Below, piece after piece: positions 15,589 through 24,998 of a DNA stretch of 64,000 nucleotides. Below the pieces are notes generated by a model, which did not search any database, was not told the DNA's origin, and saw only the letters and a program-made list of their open reading frames with translations. Numbering within the stretch: the first letter of the stretch is position 1; each line of letters starts with the position of its first letter. Both the position numbers and the translations under genes were made by a program. The stretch is from Streptomyces sp. HM190. GTDB lineage: Bacteria > Actinomycetota > Actinomycetes > Streptomycetales > Streptomycetaceae. The DNA lies in NCBI RefSeq assembly GCF_009857135.1, contig NZ_CP047318.1, forward strand, positions 4,712,001 through 4,776,000, in the 5' to 3' direction.

Positions 15589-16434
15589 ATGTCCCAGCAG
15601 GCTCAGCCCGTCGAGGCTTCGGAGCCCGAGACCCCGCATCTCGACTTCCACGGAACCACCCCGTACGAGGACTACGTCCAGGCGGACGTTCTCACCCACC
15701 TCCAGCACCCCCTCTCCGACGACCCCGGAGAGATGGTCTTCCTGGTGACGACCCAGGTCATGGAGCTGTGGTTCACCGTCATCGTGCACGAGTGGGAGAC
15801 CGCCACCGCCGCGCTGCGGAGCGACGACGTCCCGACCGCGAGGGACGCGCTGAAGCGTTCCGTGCGCGAGCTGGAGGCCCTGAACGCCTCCTGGAAGCCC
15901 CTCGGCCAGCTCACCCCGGCCCAGTTCAACTCGTACCGCGCCGCCCTCGGCGAGGGCTCCGGCTTCCAGTCGGCGATGTACCGCCGTATGGAGTTCCTGC
16001 TCGGTGAGAAGTCCGCCTCCATGCTCGTCCCGCACCGCGGGGCGCCCCGCGTCCACGCCGAGCTGGAGAAGGCGCTGCACGAGCCGAGCCTCTACGACGA
16101 GGTCCTGCGGCTCCTGGCCCGCCGCGGACACGCGATCCCCGAGTCCGTCGTACGGCGTGACGTCTCCCAGCGCTACGAGCCGTCCCCCGAGGTCGAGGCG
16201 GTGTGGACCGCGCTGTACTCCGGCGACCCGGACCACGAGCTCGCGCGCCTCGGCGAGGCGCTCACCGACGTGGCCGAGCTGGTCTGGCGCTGGCGCAACG
16301 ACCACCTCGTCGCCACGCGGCGCGCCATGGGCGCCAAGGCCGGCACCGGCGGCTCCGCCGGTGTCGCCTGGCTGGAGAAGCGGGCCCGGAAGAACGTCTT
16401 CCCCGAGCTGTGGACGGCGCGCTCCCATGTCTGA
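15589..16434 (+). CDS. kynA: Tryptophan 2,3-dioxygenase
   Basis: Heme enzyme opening the indole ring of L-tryptophan to N-formylkynurenine, the first step of the kynurenine route. 281 aa, normal for bacterial TDO. Recognisable are TPYEDYVQADVL, the QVMELWFTVIVHEWE helix with a heme-side histidine, GFQSAMYRRMEFLLG and LVWRWRNDHLVATRRAMG near the C-terminus, with the proximal-type histidine. Ribosome site CAGGAGACAGCG precedes ATG 15589. Its stop overlaps the kynU start by 8 nt, so the two are coupled. The pathway degrades tryptophan and in some streptomycetes feeds antibiotics built from kynurenine. Confidence 0.95.
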   Translation: MSQQAQPVEASEPETPHLDFHGTTPYEDYVQADVLTHLQHPLSDDPGEMVFLVTTQVMELWFTVIVHEWETATAALRSDDVPTARDALKRSVRELEALNASWKPLGQLTPAQFNSYRAALGEGSGFQSAMYRRMEFLLGEKSASMLVPHRGAPRVHAELEKALHEPSLYDEVLRLLARRGHAIPESVVRRDVSQRYEPSPEVEAVWTALYSGDPDHELARLGEALTDVAELVWRWRNDHLVATRRAMGAKAGTGGSAGVAWLEKRARKNVFPELWTARSHV

Positions 16435-17971
16435 CCTCACCGAGACGAAGACGACGCCTCAGTCCCAGTCCCAGCCGCAGGTGGACCCGCAGGCGCATCC
16501 ACAGGCACAGGCTCAGGCTCAGCCGAACGAGGGGCCTGACCGGGACGCCGGTGGCGCCGAGTACGCCGGCGGCGCCGTGCACCCGTCCCCCTCCGCGCTG
16601 GCCGTGGAGGCGGCGAAGCTCGACGAGGCCGACGAACTGGCCGGTCTCCGCGACCGTTTCGTCCTCGACGACGCCGTGTACCTCGACGGCAACTCCCTCG
16701 GCGCGCTGCCGGCCGCCGTCCCCGGCCGGGTCGACGACGTCGTACGCCGCCAGTGGGGCTCCCTGCGCATCCGCTCCTGGGACGAGAGCGGCTGGTGGAC
16801 CGCGCCCGAGCGGATCGGCGACCGTATCGCCCCGTTGGTGGGCGCGGCGCCCGGCCAGATCGTGGTGGGCGACTCCACGAGCGTCAACATCTTCAAGGCG
16901 GTTGTCGCGGCGGTCCGGATGGCCGACGACGACGCGCGCCGGGGTGGGGACGGGGCCGGAGACGGCGCCCGCGACGGAGTCGGGGCCGGGGACGGGGCCG
17001 GAGTCGGCGGGCGGCCGGTCCGGGACGAGATCCTGGTCGACGCGACGACCTTCCCCACGGACGGCTACATAGCCGAGTCGGCCGCGCGGATGACCGGACG
17101 CACACTGCGCCCGGTGACCCCGGCGGAGGTGCCGGACGCTCTCGGCCCCCGTACGGCCGCGGTGCTCCTCAACCACGTCGACTACCGCACCGGCCGCCTC
17201 CACGACCTGCCGTCCCTGACGGCGGCGATCCACGACGCGGGCGCGTACGCCGTCTGGGACCTGTGCCACAGCGCGGGCGCCCTGCCCGTCGGCCTCGACG
17301 AGCACGGCGTCGACCTCGCGGTCGGCTGCACGTACAAGTACCTGAACGGCGGCCCCGGTTCACCGGCGTACCTCTACGTGCGCCGCGACCTCCAGCCCCG
17401 CTTCGACTCGCCCCTTCCGGGCTGGAACTCCCACACGGACCCCTTCGGCATGCGCCCGTCCTTCGAACCGGCGGGCGGCGCCCTGCGCGGCCGCGTCGGC
17501 ACGCCGGACATCCTGTCGATGCTGGCGCTGGAGGCGGCGCTGGATGTGTGGGACGGGGGAGGGACCGGTACCGAGACCGGCGACAGCAACTGCAACGGCA
17601 GTAGCAACAGCAGTCGCAACGGCAACGGCAACGGCTCCGGTGCCGGGGCGGAGGCCGGGGTGACGGTCGAGGCTGTTCGGGCCAAGTCCCTCGCGCTGAC
17701 GGACTTCTTCCTGCGCTGCGTGGCGGCGTACGTTCCCCAGGGGCGCGTCGAGTGCCTGACCCCGGTCGCCCACGCCGAGCGCGGCAGCCAGGTCGCCCTC
17801 CGCTGTGACGACGCCGGGGAGGTCATGAAGCGCCTCATCCAGCGGGGCGTCGTGGGCGACTTCCGCCACCCCGACGTCCTCCGCTTCGGCTTCACCCCCC
17901 TCTACGTGGGCTTCGCCGACGTGGAACGGGCGGCACGGGTCCTCGCGGAGACGCTGGGTTCCACCGCCTGA
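16427..17971 (+). CDS. kynU: Kynureninase with three low-complexity insertions, 514 aa
   Basis: PLP enzyme cleaving kynurenine to anthranilate and alanine. The catalytic lysine is Lys304 in GCTYKYLNGGPG; DEILVDATTFPTDGYI, LLNHVDYRTGRLHD and WDLCHSAGALPV are family segments. Kynureninases are usually about 400-420 aa; this one is about 100 longer. The extra residues fall in three simple-sequence tracts. One is a Gln-rich N-terminus (about 5-40), another a Gly/Asp/Ala tract (about 170-195), and the last an Asn/Ser/Gly/Thr tract (about 378-410). All stay in frame and sit between conserved blocks, so the enzyme may still work. ATG 16427 overlaps the kynA stop. Confidence 0.92.
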   Translation: MSDLTETKTTPQSQSQPQVDPQAHPQAQAQAQPNEGPDRDAGGAEYAGGAVHPSPSALAVEAAKLDEADELAGLRDRFVLDDAVYLDGNSLGALPAAVPGRVDDVVRRQWGSLRIRSWDESGWWTAPERIGDRIAPLVGAAPGQIVVGDSTSVNIFKAVVAAVRMADDDARRGGDGAGDGARDGVGAGDGAGVGGRPVRDEILVDATTFPTDGYIAESAARMTGRTLRPVTPAEVPDALGPRTAAVLLNHVDYRTGRLHDLPSLTAAIHDAGAYAVWDLCHSAGALPVGLDEHGVDLAVGCTYKYLNGGPGSPAYLYVRRDLQPRFDSPLPGWNSHTDPFGMRPSFEPAGGALRGRVGTPDILSMLALEAALDVWDGGGTGTETGDSNCNGSSNSSRNGNGNGSGAGAEAGVTVEAVRAKSLALTDFFLRCVAAYVPQGRVECLTPVAHAERGSQVALRCDDAGEVMKRLIQRGVVGDFRHPDVLRFGFTPLYVGFADVERAARVLAETLGSTA

Positions 17972-18364
17972 GGTACAGGGCGGCCGGTGGCCTGCCCGCC
18001 CCGGTGGCGCGCGACGCTGTCGTCCGCGCCGCCGGGGCACCGTCCGCGCCGTCAGGCAACCCTGCGTGCCGTCAGGCCACCGTCCGCGCCGCCGGAGTAC
18101 CGTCCGCGCCGGTTCACGGCACCCCCCGCCCTGCTCCGCATCGCCCACCGGCGCGCACTCCCGCCCCGCGCGCTTCACGGCGCGCCCCCCCGCGGACGCA
18201 CCCCCAAAACCCCCAGAACCGTCAACCCTGACCCGGCGTCATATCCGCGTGTCGGCGCACGTCACCGGCCTGGTACCGTCCCCGCCAACGGCAGGCGTCC
18301 GTATCCCCGAGCCCGCCCACCCCCAAACCCATCCAAATCCGTTTCACCCTTGAGAGGTTGGAGC
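17972..18364. other. Intergenic region with short degenerate repeats
   Basis: About 390 bp with no coding bias. Four copies of CGTCCGCGCCG lie in 18020-18115 and CGTCAGGC occurs twice. The last 20 bp contain GAGAGGTTGGAG, the ribosome site of the next gene. Confidence 0.5.
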
Positions 18365-19270
18365 ATGCCGGACGACGACGCCGCAGCCCGCGATGCCGCC
18401 GAAGAGGCATCCGCCTTCTCGCACCCCCCGGTCGACCCGGACGCCACCACCGCCTACGGCGACCACCCCGACCAGGTGATCGACTTCTACGCCCCCCGGG
18501 TCACCCCGGGCACCACGCCGGCCTCCTCGGCGGCCCCGTTGGTGGCGGTCCTGCACGGCGGGGCCTGGCGCGCCCCGTACGACCGCCGGCACATCACCCC
18601 GTTCGCGGACTTCCTGGCCCGCCGGGGCTTCGCCGTGGCCAACATCGAGTACCGCAGGGGGAACGCGCTGCCCGCGCAGGGCGGTCCCGGTGGCAGCGCG
18701 GGCCCGGTGGCCGGCCGCTGGCCGGAGACGTTCGACGACGTGGCCGCCGCCCTCGACGCCCTGCCCGACCTCGTACGGGACGCCGTGCCCGAGGCTGACC
18801 CCCGCCGCATGGTTCTCACCGGGCACTCGGCGGGCGGGCACCTGGCGCTGTGGGCGGCCTCCCGGCACGTCCTCCCGCCGGACGCGCCCTGGCGCACGGC
18901 GGGCCCGCCCCCGCTGCGCGGCGTCGTCGCGCTGGCACCCATCGCCGACTTCGCCGTGGCCGAGAAACTGGACGTCTGCGGCGGCGCGACCACCCAACTC
19001 CTGGGCGGTCAGGACAAGTTCGACGAACGTCGGCCCTACGCCGACCCGGCCCTCCTGCTCCCGACGGGCATCGCCACGACCCTCGTCCAGGGCCGCACCG
19101 ACATCGTCGTACCGCAGCCCGTCGCCGACGCGTACGCGGACGCGGCGGCCAAGGCGGGCGAGGTCGTCGGCCTCACGCTGCTGGAGGACGTCGGCCACTT
19201 CCCGCTGATCGACCCGGCGGCGGACGCGTGCGCGGTGGTGGCGGAGGAGATCGCCCAACTGGCCTGGTGA
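18365..19270 (+). CDS. Alpha/beta hydrolase, probable kynurenine formamidase, 301 aa
   Basis: Serine hydrolase with oxyanion motif HGGAW (64-68) and nucleophile elbow GHSAGGH (Ser155); a late Asp lies in GRTDIVVP and the histidine in EDVGHFPLID. This is the esterase/lipase (kynurenine-formamidase-like) branch of the fold. As it follows kynA–kynU in the same direction, hydrolysis of N-formylkynurenine to kynurenine is the likely job, which would complete the route to anthranilate. This is inference from context, since the fold also includes general esterases. ATG 18365 has a good ribosome site. It is 393 bp from kynU, so it may have its own promoter. Confidence 0.75.
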   Translation: MPDDDAAARDAAEEASAFSHPPVDPDATTAYGDHPDQVIDFYAPRVTPGTTPASSAAPLVAVLHGGAWRAPYDRRHITPFADFLARRGFAVANIEYRRGNALPAQGGPGGSAGPVAGRWPETFDDVAAALDALPDLVRDAVPEADPRRMVLTGHSAGGHLALWAASRHVLPPDAPWRTAGPPPLRGVVALAPIADFAVAEKLDVCGGATTQLLGGQDKFDERRPYADPALLLPTGIATTLVQGRTDIVVPQPVADAYADAAAKAGEVVGLTLLEDVGHFPLIDPAADACAVVAEEIAQLAW

Positions 19271-19446
19271 ACCCGCGGGCCCGCAGCGCCGAGCGGCCCG
19301 TCCGGGGCCCCAGCCGATACCCGTCATACTTGAGAGCTACCTCGCAGCTGAGCTCTGTGGCACCACGCGGACTACGGCCTCCGATCCGTAACTTCCTTGC
19401 CAGAACGCCCGACAGCCGGGCGGGCGGAGGGGGAGGGGCAGCGGAG

Positions 19447-20552
19447 ATGGGGGCCGTGACACGGCCGAGGGCAGCTGCGCTGCCACGGCGACCCGACCGG
19501 CGGATCCGCACGGGTGATTCGAGCGACACGAGCCGACCGGGCGGGTACAGCCACCCGGGCCGGCCGGGTCTGTCCAGTCGGTCCGGCCGGCGGCCGCACG
19601 GCCGGTACCAGTGGCCCGCCCGTCTCCGTCGCACCCTCCTCGCCCTGCTCATCGCCACCGCCGTCGTCGCCCCCGTCTCCGCCGCGGCCCACCCTCGGAT
19701 CCCGGCCCCGCCACCGGCCACCCTCGCGCCCCTCCCCCCGACATCGCTGCAGGCGGTGTACGCGGCCAACCGCGCGAACGCGGCGGAGGCGGCCCGCATG
19801 GCCGAGGCGCACGGCGACCACGACCAGGCCGCGAAGGACCGCTCGATCGCGAAGCCCTCCCGACAGTTCCTGACGTTCGACGGCCGGGGCCCCGGCCAGG
19901 CCGTGGAGGTCACGGGGGACCTGCTGAAGGCCGATCACATCGCGGTACCGATCCCCGGTTCGGACACCAGCATCGACACCTACGACCGCTTCCGTGGGAC
20001 GGCGCTCGCCCTGCACGCCCGCACCGGCCCGACCGCCGCGGTCATCACCTGGCTCGGCTACGAGACACCGGACACGATCAGCACGACGGTGCTCACCGAC
20101 ACCCGGGCCGACAGGCGGCCCCGCTCCTGAGCACGTTCGTGAACGGGCTACGGGGACTGGTCGGCGAGACGGCCGACATCTCCCTGCTCTGCCATTCCTA
20201 CGGCTCGGTCGTGTGCGGCAGAGCGGCGGCGGACCTCGACGACGTGCACAACCTGGTCCTGATCGGCAGTCCGGGCACGGGCGCCGACAGCGCGTCCGCG
20301 CTGCACACGTCGGCCCGCATACGGGCTGCCCGAGGCGCGGACGACTGGATCGAAGCGGTCCCGCACACCCGGGTCGACGTCTTCGGCACGACCGCCGGCT
20401 TCGGCACCGACCCGACGTCCCCCGCCTTCGGCGCCCATGTCTTCGCCGCGGGCGACGCCACCCACAGCGGCTACTTCACCCCCGGTTCCCTCGCGCTCGA
20501 CAACCTCGCGCACATCACCCTCGGCACCCCTCAGGAGGTAACCCATGCGTGA
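19447..20552 (+). pseudogene. Frameshifted secreted DUF1023 alpha/beta hydrolase
   Basis: ATG 19447 begins a frame with an N-terminal helix (RTLLALLIATAVVAPVSAAAH) and the sequence PRQFLTFDGRG, AVVTGDL-like and AAVITWLGYETPDT of DUF1023 hydrolases. It stops at 20130. The rest of the domain, STFVNGLRGLVGETADISLL, nucleophile motif CHSYGS and DDVHNLVLIGSPG, continues in the -1 frame to 20552. A single missing G in the AGGCGG run at about 20113-20118 would rejoin the frames (TRADR-AAPLLSTFV). It is therefore a real one-base deletion or a sequencing error. The stop overlaps the next gene's ATG. Confidence 0.8.
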
Positions 20553-21252
20553 AACGGCCCCGCGGTCGGTCACCGACCTCGTGAGAAACGACGCGCGAGC
20601 GGAGGCGAGGCCGGGGACCGGCGTGGAGGTGAAGTCGGGGACCGGCGTGGATACGAAGCCCCCGGTGACCGGAGCGCAGGCGTCGGTGACCGGATCCCAG
20701 GTGCCGGCCGCCGACGGTGCGCGGCCCGCGCGGAACCGCCTCCGCCGAGCCGCCCACCTGCACACCGCGACCCCGCCCACGCGGGACCGCGCGGTGGACG
20801 CCCTGCGCGCCCTCGCCATCCTCGGGATAGTCCTCGGCCACTGGCTGGTCACCGCCCTCGTCCCGGCCGGGGACGGCACCTTCCGCACCACCAGCCCCCT
20901 CCAGCACATGCCGTCGCCGGCTCCGATCTCCTGGGCCTTCCAGACCCTCGCTGTCTTCTTCCTGGTGGGCGGCCACGTGGCGACGAGGAGCTACAGCTCC
21001 GCCCGAGCGCGCGGCACGACGTACCCGCAGTGGCTGGGCGCCCGACTGAGCCGTCCGTTCACCCCGGTCGCGGCGGTCCTCGTCCTCTGGGCGGCGGTGA
21101 CGCTCGGCCTCCTGGCCACCGGCGCGGACCTGGACACGATCCACACCCTCCTCGCACTGGCCCTGTCCCCGCTGTGGTTGCGGCCTGGTCCGTCCCACGG
21201 GCTACTGAGGCGCCCACGCTCCTGGTGCCGGGCGGGTGCGCGGGACCCGTAG
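20545..21252 (+). pseudogene. Truncated membrane acyltransferase (acyltransferase 3 family)
   Basis: ATG 20545 is coupled to the hydrolase stop. After a disordered leader of about 80 residues the sequence RDRAVDALRALAILGIVLGH is the start of the acyltransferase 3 domain, with the catalytic-type histidine, followed by TM helices FFLVGGHVATRSY and AAVLVLWAAVTLGLL. The protein stops being family-like after LALALSPLWL. Some 25 non-homologous residues follow, then a stop at 21252. The family normally has about 10 helices and 350-400 residues; only about four are left. The missing part has been deleted up to the promoter of the next gene. Confidence 0.7.
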
Positions 21253-21326
21253 TACCTGAGACGGACCCGGACAGACCCTCCTCACTGGTGACGACGGCGA
21301 CCCCGCCCCCGCCTACCGTTCTCAAC

Positions 21327-22688
21327 GTGACCGAGACGACTCACACCCAGCCCAGGCCACCGCGACGCGATGCCAAGGAACGCAGCCCGGAGTTCAGGCT
21401 CGCCGTCAACGCTCTGAACGGGCTCTGGCAGGACATGTTCCACGACGCCTTCGCGTACCGGCCGCTGCCCCGCAGGCGGCTGGACGGCCCGTTCGTCCGC
21501 AAGCTGCCCCAGCGGCTCCGCGAGCGCGCCGTGTGGGCCCCCCACGCGGCGGTGACCCTCGGTGCGCTGATAGCGATGTACGCCTCGACGGAGGGCAACG
21601 GAGGCGGTGATCTCACCCATCTGATCACGGGCGTCCTCTCCCTGACGGCGGTCCTGCTGACGCTCGTCAGGCCCGTCGGCGCCTTCTGGGCCTCCATGGG
21701 CGCCACCCTGATCGGCTCCGTGATCGGCAGCGACTTCAACGACTGGCCGTGGTTCCCCGGCGCCTTCGTGACCCATGTCATCGTCCTCACGGTCGTCGCC
21801 CTGCGCACCAGGCCCCGGATCGCCGCGTGGATGTGGGGCATCACCGCGCTCTACAGCCTGCTCGCCGAGACGTTCTTCTCCTCCCGCTACCTGGACTACG
21901 GCTACTACAGCGCCAACACCGGGCCGATGCTGACCTTCCTCGCCTTCATCCTCCTGTCCGTCTCCGTCCTGCAGATACGGCGCACCGCCCAGCGGGAGGT
22001 GACCGCCCAGCAGACGGTGACCGAGCACGAGCGCTCCAAGCGGACCCTCCTGGAGGAGCGCACGACGATCGCCCGCGAGCTGCACGACGTGGTCGCCCAC
22101 CACATGTCGGTGGTCGCCATCCAGGCCGAGGCCGCGCCCTACCGCGTGGAGAACCCGCCGCCCGAGCTGGAGCAGGCGTTCGCCACGATCCGGGAGAACG
22201 CGGTGGCCGCGCTCACCGAGCTGCGCCGCGTCCTCGGTGTCGTCCGCGCCGAGGACTACGAGGCCCCGGACGCCCCGCAGCCCACCCTCGCCGACCTCGA
22301 CAGCCTGCTCGCCAATGTCCGGGAGGCCGGCCTGACCGTCGAGAAGGCCGTCACCGGAGCGGTGCGCGAACTCCCGCAGGGCGTGGAGCTGTCGGCGTAC
22401 CGAATAGTCCAGGAGGCCCTCAGCAACACCCTGCGGCACGCGCCCGGCGCGACGGCCCGCGTGGAGATCGGCTACGTTCTGGGCGGGCTGGGCCTGCGCA
22501 TCGTCAACGGGCCCTCCCCGGAGGTGACCCTGGTGAAGTCCACCCACGGCGCCGGCCACGGCATCACGGGCATGCGTGAGCGCGTCACCATGCTGAACGG
22601 CGAGATGACGACGGGCGAGACGGAGGACGGGGGCTACGAGGTGACGGTGTTCCTGCCGGTGGCCGGCGCGAGCGAGGCCGACGCATGA
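21327..22688 (+). CDS. Sensor histidine kinase, NarL-partner (HisKA_3) type, 453 aa
   Basis: Membrane sensor with about five hydrophobic segments (residues 70-215), a coiled segment, and a HisKA_3 dimerisation helix with phosphoacceptor His253 in IARELHDVVAHHMSVV. The ATPase domain follows, with YRIVQEALSNTLRHAPGA (N box) and GHGITGMRERV (G box). GTG 21327 is only 8 bp after a TACCGT -10-like hexamer, so the message may be leaderless. The stop overlaps the response-regulator start (ATGA). The signal is unknown. Confidence 0.92.
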   Translation: MTETTHTQPRPPRRDAKERSPEFRLAVNALNGLWQDMFHDAFAYRPLPRRRLDGPFVRKLPQRLRERAVWAPHAAVTLGALIAMYASTEGNGGGDLTHLITGVLSLTAVLLTLVRPVGAFWASMGATLIGSVIGSDFNDWPWFPGAFVTHVIVLTVVALRTRPRIAAWMWGITALYSLLAETFFSSRYLDYGYYSANTGPMLTFLAFILLSVSVLQIRRTAQREVTAQQTVTEHERSKRTLLEERTTIARELHDVVAHHMSVVAIQAEAAPYRVENPPPELEQAFATIRENAVAALTELRRVLGVVRAEDYEAPDAPQPTLADLDSLLANVREAGLTVEKAVTGAVRELPQGVELSAYRIVQEALSNTLRHAPGATARVEIGYVLGGLGLRIVNGPSPEVTLVKSTHGAGHGITGMRERVTMLNGEMTTGETEDGGYEVTVFLPVAGASEADA

Positions 22689-23350
22689 CGATCCGCGTGC
22701 TGATCGCCGACGACCAGATGATGGTCCGCGAGGGCTTCTCGGTGCTGCTCGGCGCGATGCCGGACATCGAGGTGGTCGGCGAGGCGGTCAACGGCCGGGA
22801 CGCCGTCGACCGGGTCCGGGAGCTGTCCCCGGACGTCGTCCTGATGGACATCCGCATGCCGGAGATGAACGGCATCGAGGCCACACGGGAGATCGTGGCG
22901 GCCGACGGCGGCGCCAAGGTGCTGGTGCTGACGACGTTCGACCTCGACGAGTACGTGTACCAGGCGCTGCGCGCGGGAGCCTCCGGGTTCCTGCTCAAGG
23001 ACGCCTCCGCCCGCCAACTCGCCGAAGGCGTGCGAGTGGTGGCGGCGGGGGAGGCGCTGCTCGCGCCGTCGGTCACCAAGCGTCTGATCAACGAGTTCTC
23101 CAAGCTGGCCGAGACACCGCGTCCCTCGGCGGCCACCCAACTGGCGTACGGGGAGCTGACGGACCGCGAGACGGAGGTACTCGTCCTCATCGCCCAGGGG
23201 CTCTCCAACTCCGAGATAGCCGAGCGCCTGGTCGTGGCGGAGTCGACCATCAAGACCCATGTCAGCCGGGTCCTGGTGAAGCTGGGCCTGCGCGACCGCA
23301 CCCAGGCAGCGGTCTTCGCCTACGAGGCCAGGCTGGTCATCCCCGGCTGA
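22685..23350 (+). CDS. Response regulator, NarL/LuxR type, 221 aa
   Basis: Receiver domain with IADDQ acidic pocket, phospho-acceptor Asp55 in LMDIRMPEMNG, and Lys in FLLKDAS. The LuxR-type HTH is LTDRETEVLVLIAQGLSNSEIAERL followed by TIKTHVSRVLVKLGLRDR. Full length and overlapping the kinase gene by 4 nt, so the two form one operon and a cognate pair. Targets unknown. Confidence 0.95.
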   Translation: MTIRVLIADDQMMVREGFSVLLGAMPDIEVVGEAVNGRDAVDRVRELSPDVVLMDIRMPEMNGIEATREIVAADGGAKVLVLTTFDLDEYVYQALRAGASGFLLKDASARQLAEGVRVVAAGEALLAPSVTKRLINEFSKLAETPRPSAATQLAYGELTDRETEVLVLIAQGLSNSEIAERLVVAESTIKTHVSRVLVKLGLRDRTQAAVFAYEARLVIPG

Positions 23351-23508
23351 ACCGGCCCGAAGATCCCCTCGTCGTACGTTCGGCGCCGCCGTGCTTCGCC
23401 GCCAACCGAGGAGGTGAGACCGATCAACGCTGTGACAGGCCGGGGCTTCCTCCTTCGCATGGCTCAGGGACCGCCCGCAGAAGGCATCCCGAAAGGCTTG
23501 AACCGCTC

Positions 23509-23718
23509 ATGCGTTTCAACTCCGGGACGTCGTCCGCCGGCGTCCGCGAACACCTCTTCACCCTCGACGAGATCCCTGGCGTGCTGTGGACACCGGAAGG
23601 CGCCGTCGGTACGCGTCCGCTGATCGTGATGGGCCACGGCTGCCGACGGCCCTCCCGGACGGTTTGCCGAGGTCATGTGGAGGGTCGGCTCTGTTCAGGG
23701 AGGCGGGTCGCGGGTTAG
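23509..23718 (+). pseudogene. N-terminal remnant of an alpha/beta hydrolase
   Basis: From ATG 23509 the protein MRFNSGTSSAGVREHLFTLD, then IPGVLWTPEGAVGTRPLIVMGHG, looks like the first strands of a dienelactone-hydrolase-like enzyme up to the oxyanion-hole HG. It then runs into unrelated Arg-rich codons and stops at 23718. No nucleophile elbow follows in any frame. Only about 50 residues of a family normally over 220 remain. The P450 gene begins 9 bp after the stop. Upstream at 23405-23415 is a strong ribosome-site-like GAGGAGGTGAG without an ATG. Confidence 0.6.
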
Positions 23719-23727
23719 CGTCCGTTC

Positions 23728-24948
23728 ATGGCACCTGCTTCCCCTCTCGCTTTCGACCCGTGGGACCCCGGCTTTCTGGCGGACCCGTACCCGGCGTACG
23801 CCGAGCTGCGGGCGCTCGGCCGGGTGCGGTACTTCGAGCCCACGAACCAGTGGCTCGTCGCCCACCACGCGGATGTCTCGACGCTGCTGCGGGACCGCCG
23901 CCTGGGCCGGACGTACCAGCACAGGTTCACGCACGAGGAGTTCGGCCGCAGCGCGCCGCCGCCGGAGCACGAGCCGTTCCACACGCTGAACGACCACGGG
24001 ATGCTGGACCTGGAGCCGCCGGACCACACCCGCATCAGGCGGCTGGTGTCGAAGGCGTTCACACCGCGCACGGTCGAGCGGCTGAAGCCGTATGTGGAGG
24101 GGCTGGCGGGCGAGCTGGTGGCCCGGCTGGTCGAGGCCGGCGGCGGTGATCTGCTGGCGGACGTCGCGGAGCCGCTCCCGGTGGCGGTGATCGCGGAGAT
24201 GCTCGGTGTCCCCGAGGCGGACCGGGCGCAGCTGCGGCCCTGGTCGGCGGACATCTGCGGGATGTACGAGCTGAGCCCGTCGGAGGCGACGGCGAAGAGC
24301 GCGGTGCGGGCGTCGGTCGAGTTCTCGGAGTACCTCCGGGACCTGATCGCGCACCGTCGGGAGAACCCCGGCGACGACCTGATCTCGGGGCTGATCGCGG
24401 CGCACGACGAGGACGACCGGCTCACCGAGCAGGAGATGATCTCGACCTGCGTGCTGCTGCTGAACGCGGGCCACGAGGCGACGGTGAACGCCACCGTGAA
24501 CGGCTGGTGGGCGCTGTTCCGCAACCCCGACCAGCTGGCGGCCCTGCGCGCGGACCACTCGCTGGTACCGGCGGCCGTGGAGGAGCTGATGCGGTACGAC
24601 ACCCCGCTCCAGCTGTTCGAACGCTGGGTGCTCGACGACATCGAGATCGACGGCACGACCGTCCCGCGAGGGGCGGAGATCGCGATGCTGTTCGGTTCCG
24701 CGAACCACGACCCGGCCGTCTTCGCCGCCCCGGAGAAACTGGACCTCACCCGTCAGGAGAACCCCCACATCTCGTTCAGCGCCGGTATCCACTACTGCAT
24801 CGGCGCGCCCCTCGCCCGGATCGAACTGGCGGCGTCGATGACGGCCCTGCTGGAGAAGGCCCCCACCCTGTCCCTCGCGACGGAGCCGAAGCGCAAGCCG
24901 AACTTCGTGATCCGGGGGCTGGAGGGACTTCAGGTGGAGGTGGCGTAG
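23728..24948 (+). CDS. Cytochrome P450, probably CYP107 family, 406 aa
   Basis: Heme-thiolate monooxygenase of bacterial class I size. I-helix oxygen-activation motif NAGHEATVN (about 249-257), ExxR in EELMRY, and heme loop FSAGIHYCIGAPLAR with ligand Cys357. It depends on a separate ferredoxin and reductase, not seen in the window. By position between the two-component pair and an ABC transporter it corresponds, from memory of synteny, to the S. coelicolor CYP107U1 locus. That assignment is inference. ATG 23728. Substrate unknown. Confidence 0.93.
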   Translation: MAPASPLAFDPWDPGFLADPYPAYAELRALGRVRYFEPTNQWLVAHHADVSTLLRDRRLGRTYQHRFTHEEFGRSAPPPEHEPFHTLNDHGMLDLEPPDHTRIRRLVSKAFTPRTVERLKPYVEGLAGELVARLVEAGGGDLLADVAEPLPVAVIAEMLGVPEADRAQLRPWSADICGMYELSPSEATAKSAVRASVEFSEYLRDLIAHRRENPGDDLISGLIAAHDEDDRLTEQEMISTCVLLLNAGHEATVNATVNGWWALFRNPDQLAALRADHSLVPAAVEELMRYDTPLQLFERWVLDDIEIDGTTVPRGAEIAMLFGSANHDPAVFAAPEKLDLTRQENPHISFSAGIHYCIGAPLARIELAASMTALLEKAPTLSLATEPKRKPNFVIRGLEGLQVEVA

Positions 24949-24998
24949 AGCACGGCGCAGAGCACACGCCGCTCCCCGGCCGACGACCACAGCCGGCG

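Noticed and set aside
23384..23623. Leader peptide (RPINAVTGRGFLLR) before the hydrolase remnant
   Set aside because: Start would be a non-standard codon and it overlaps the remnant in another frame; only the strong ribosome-site-like block is noteworthy.
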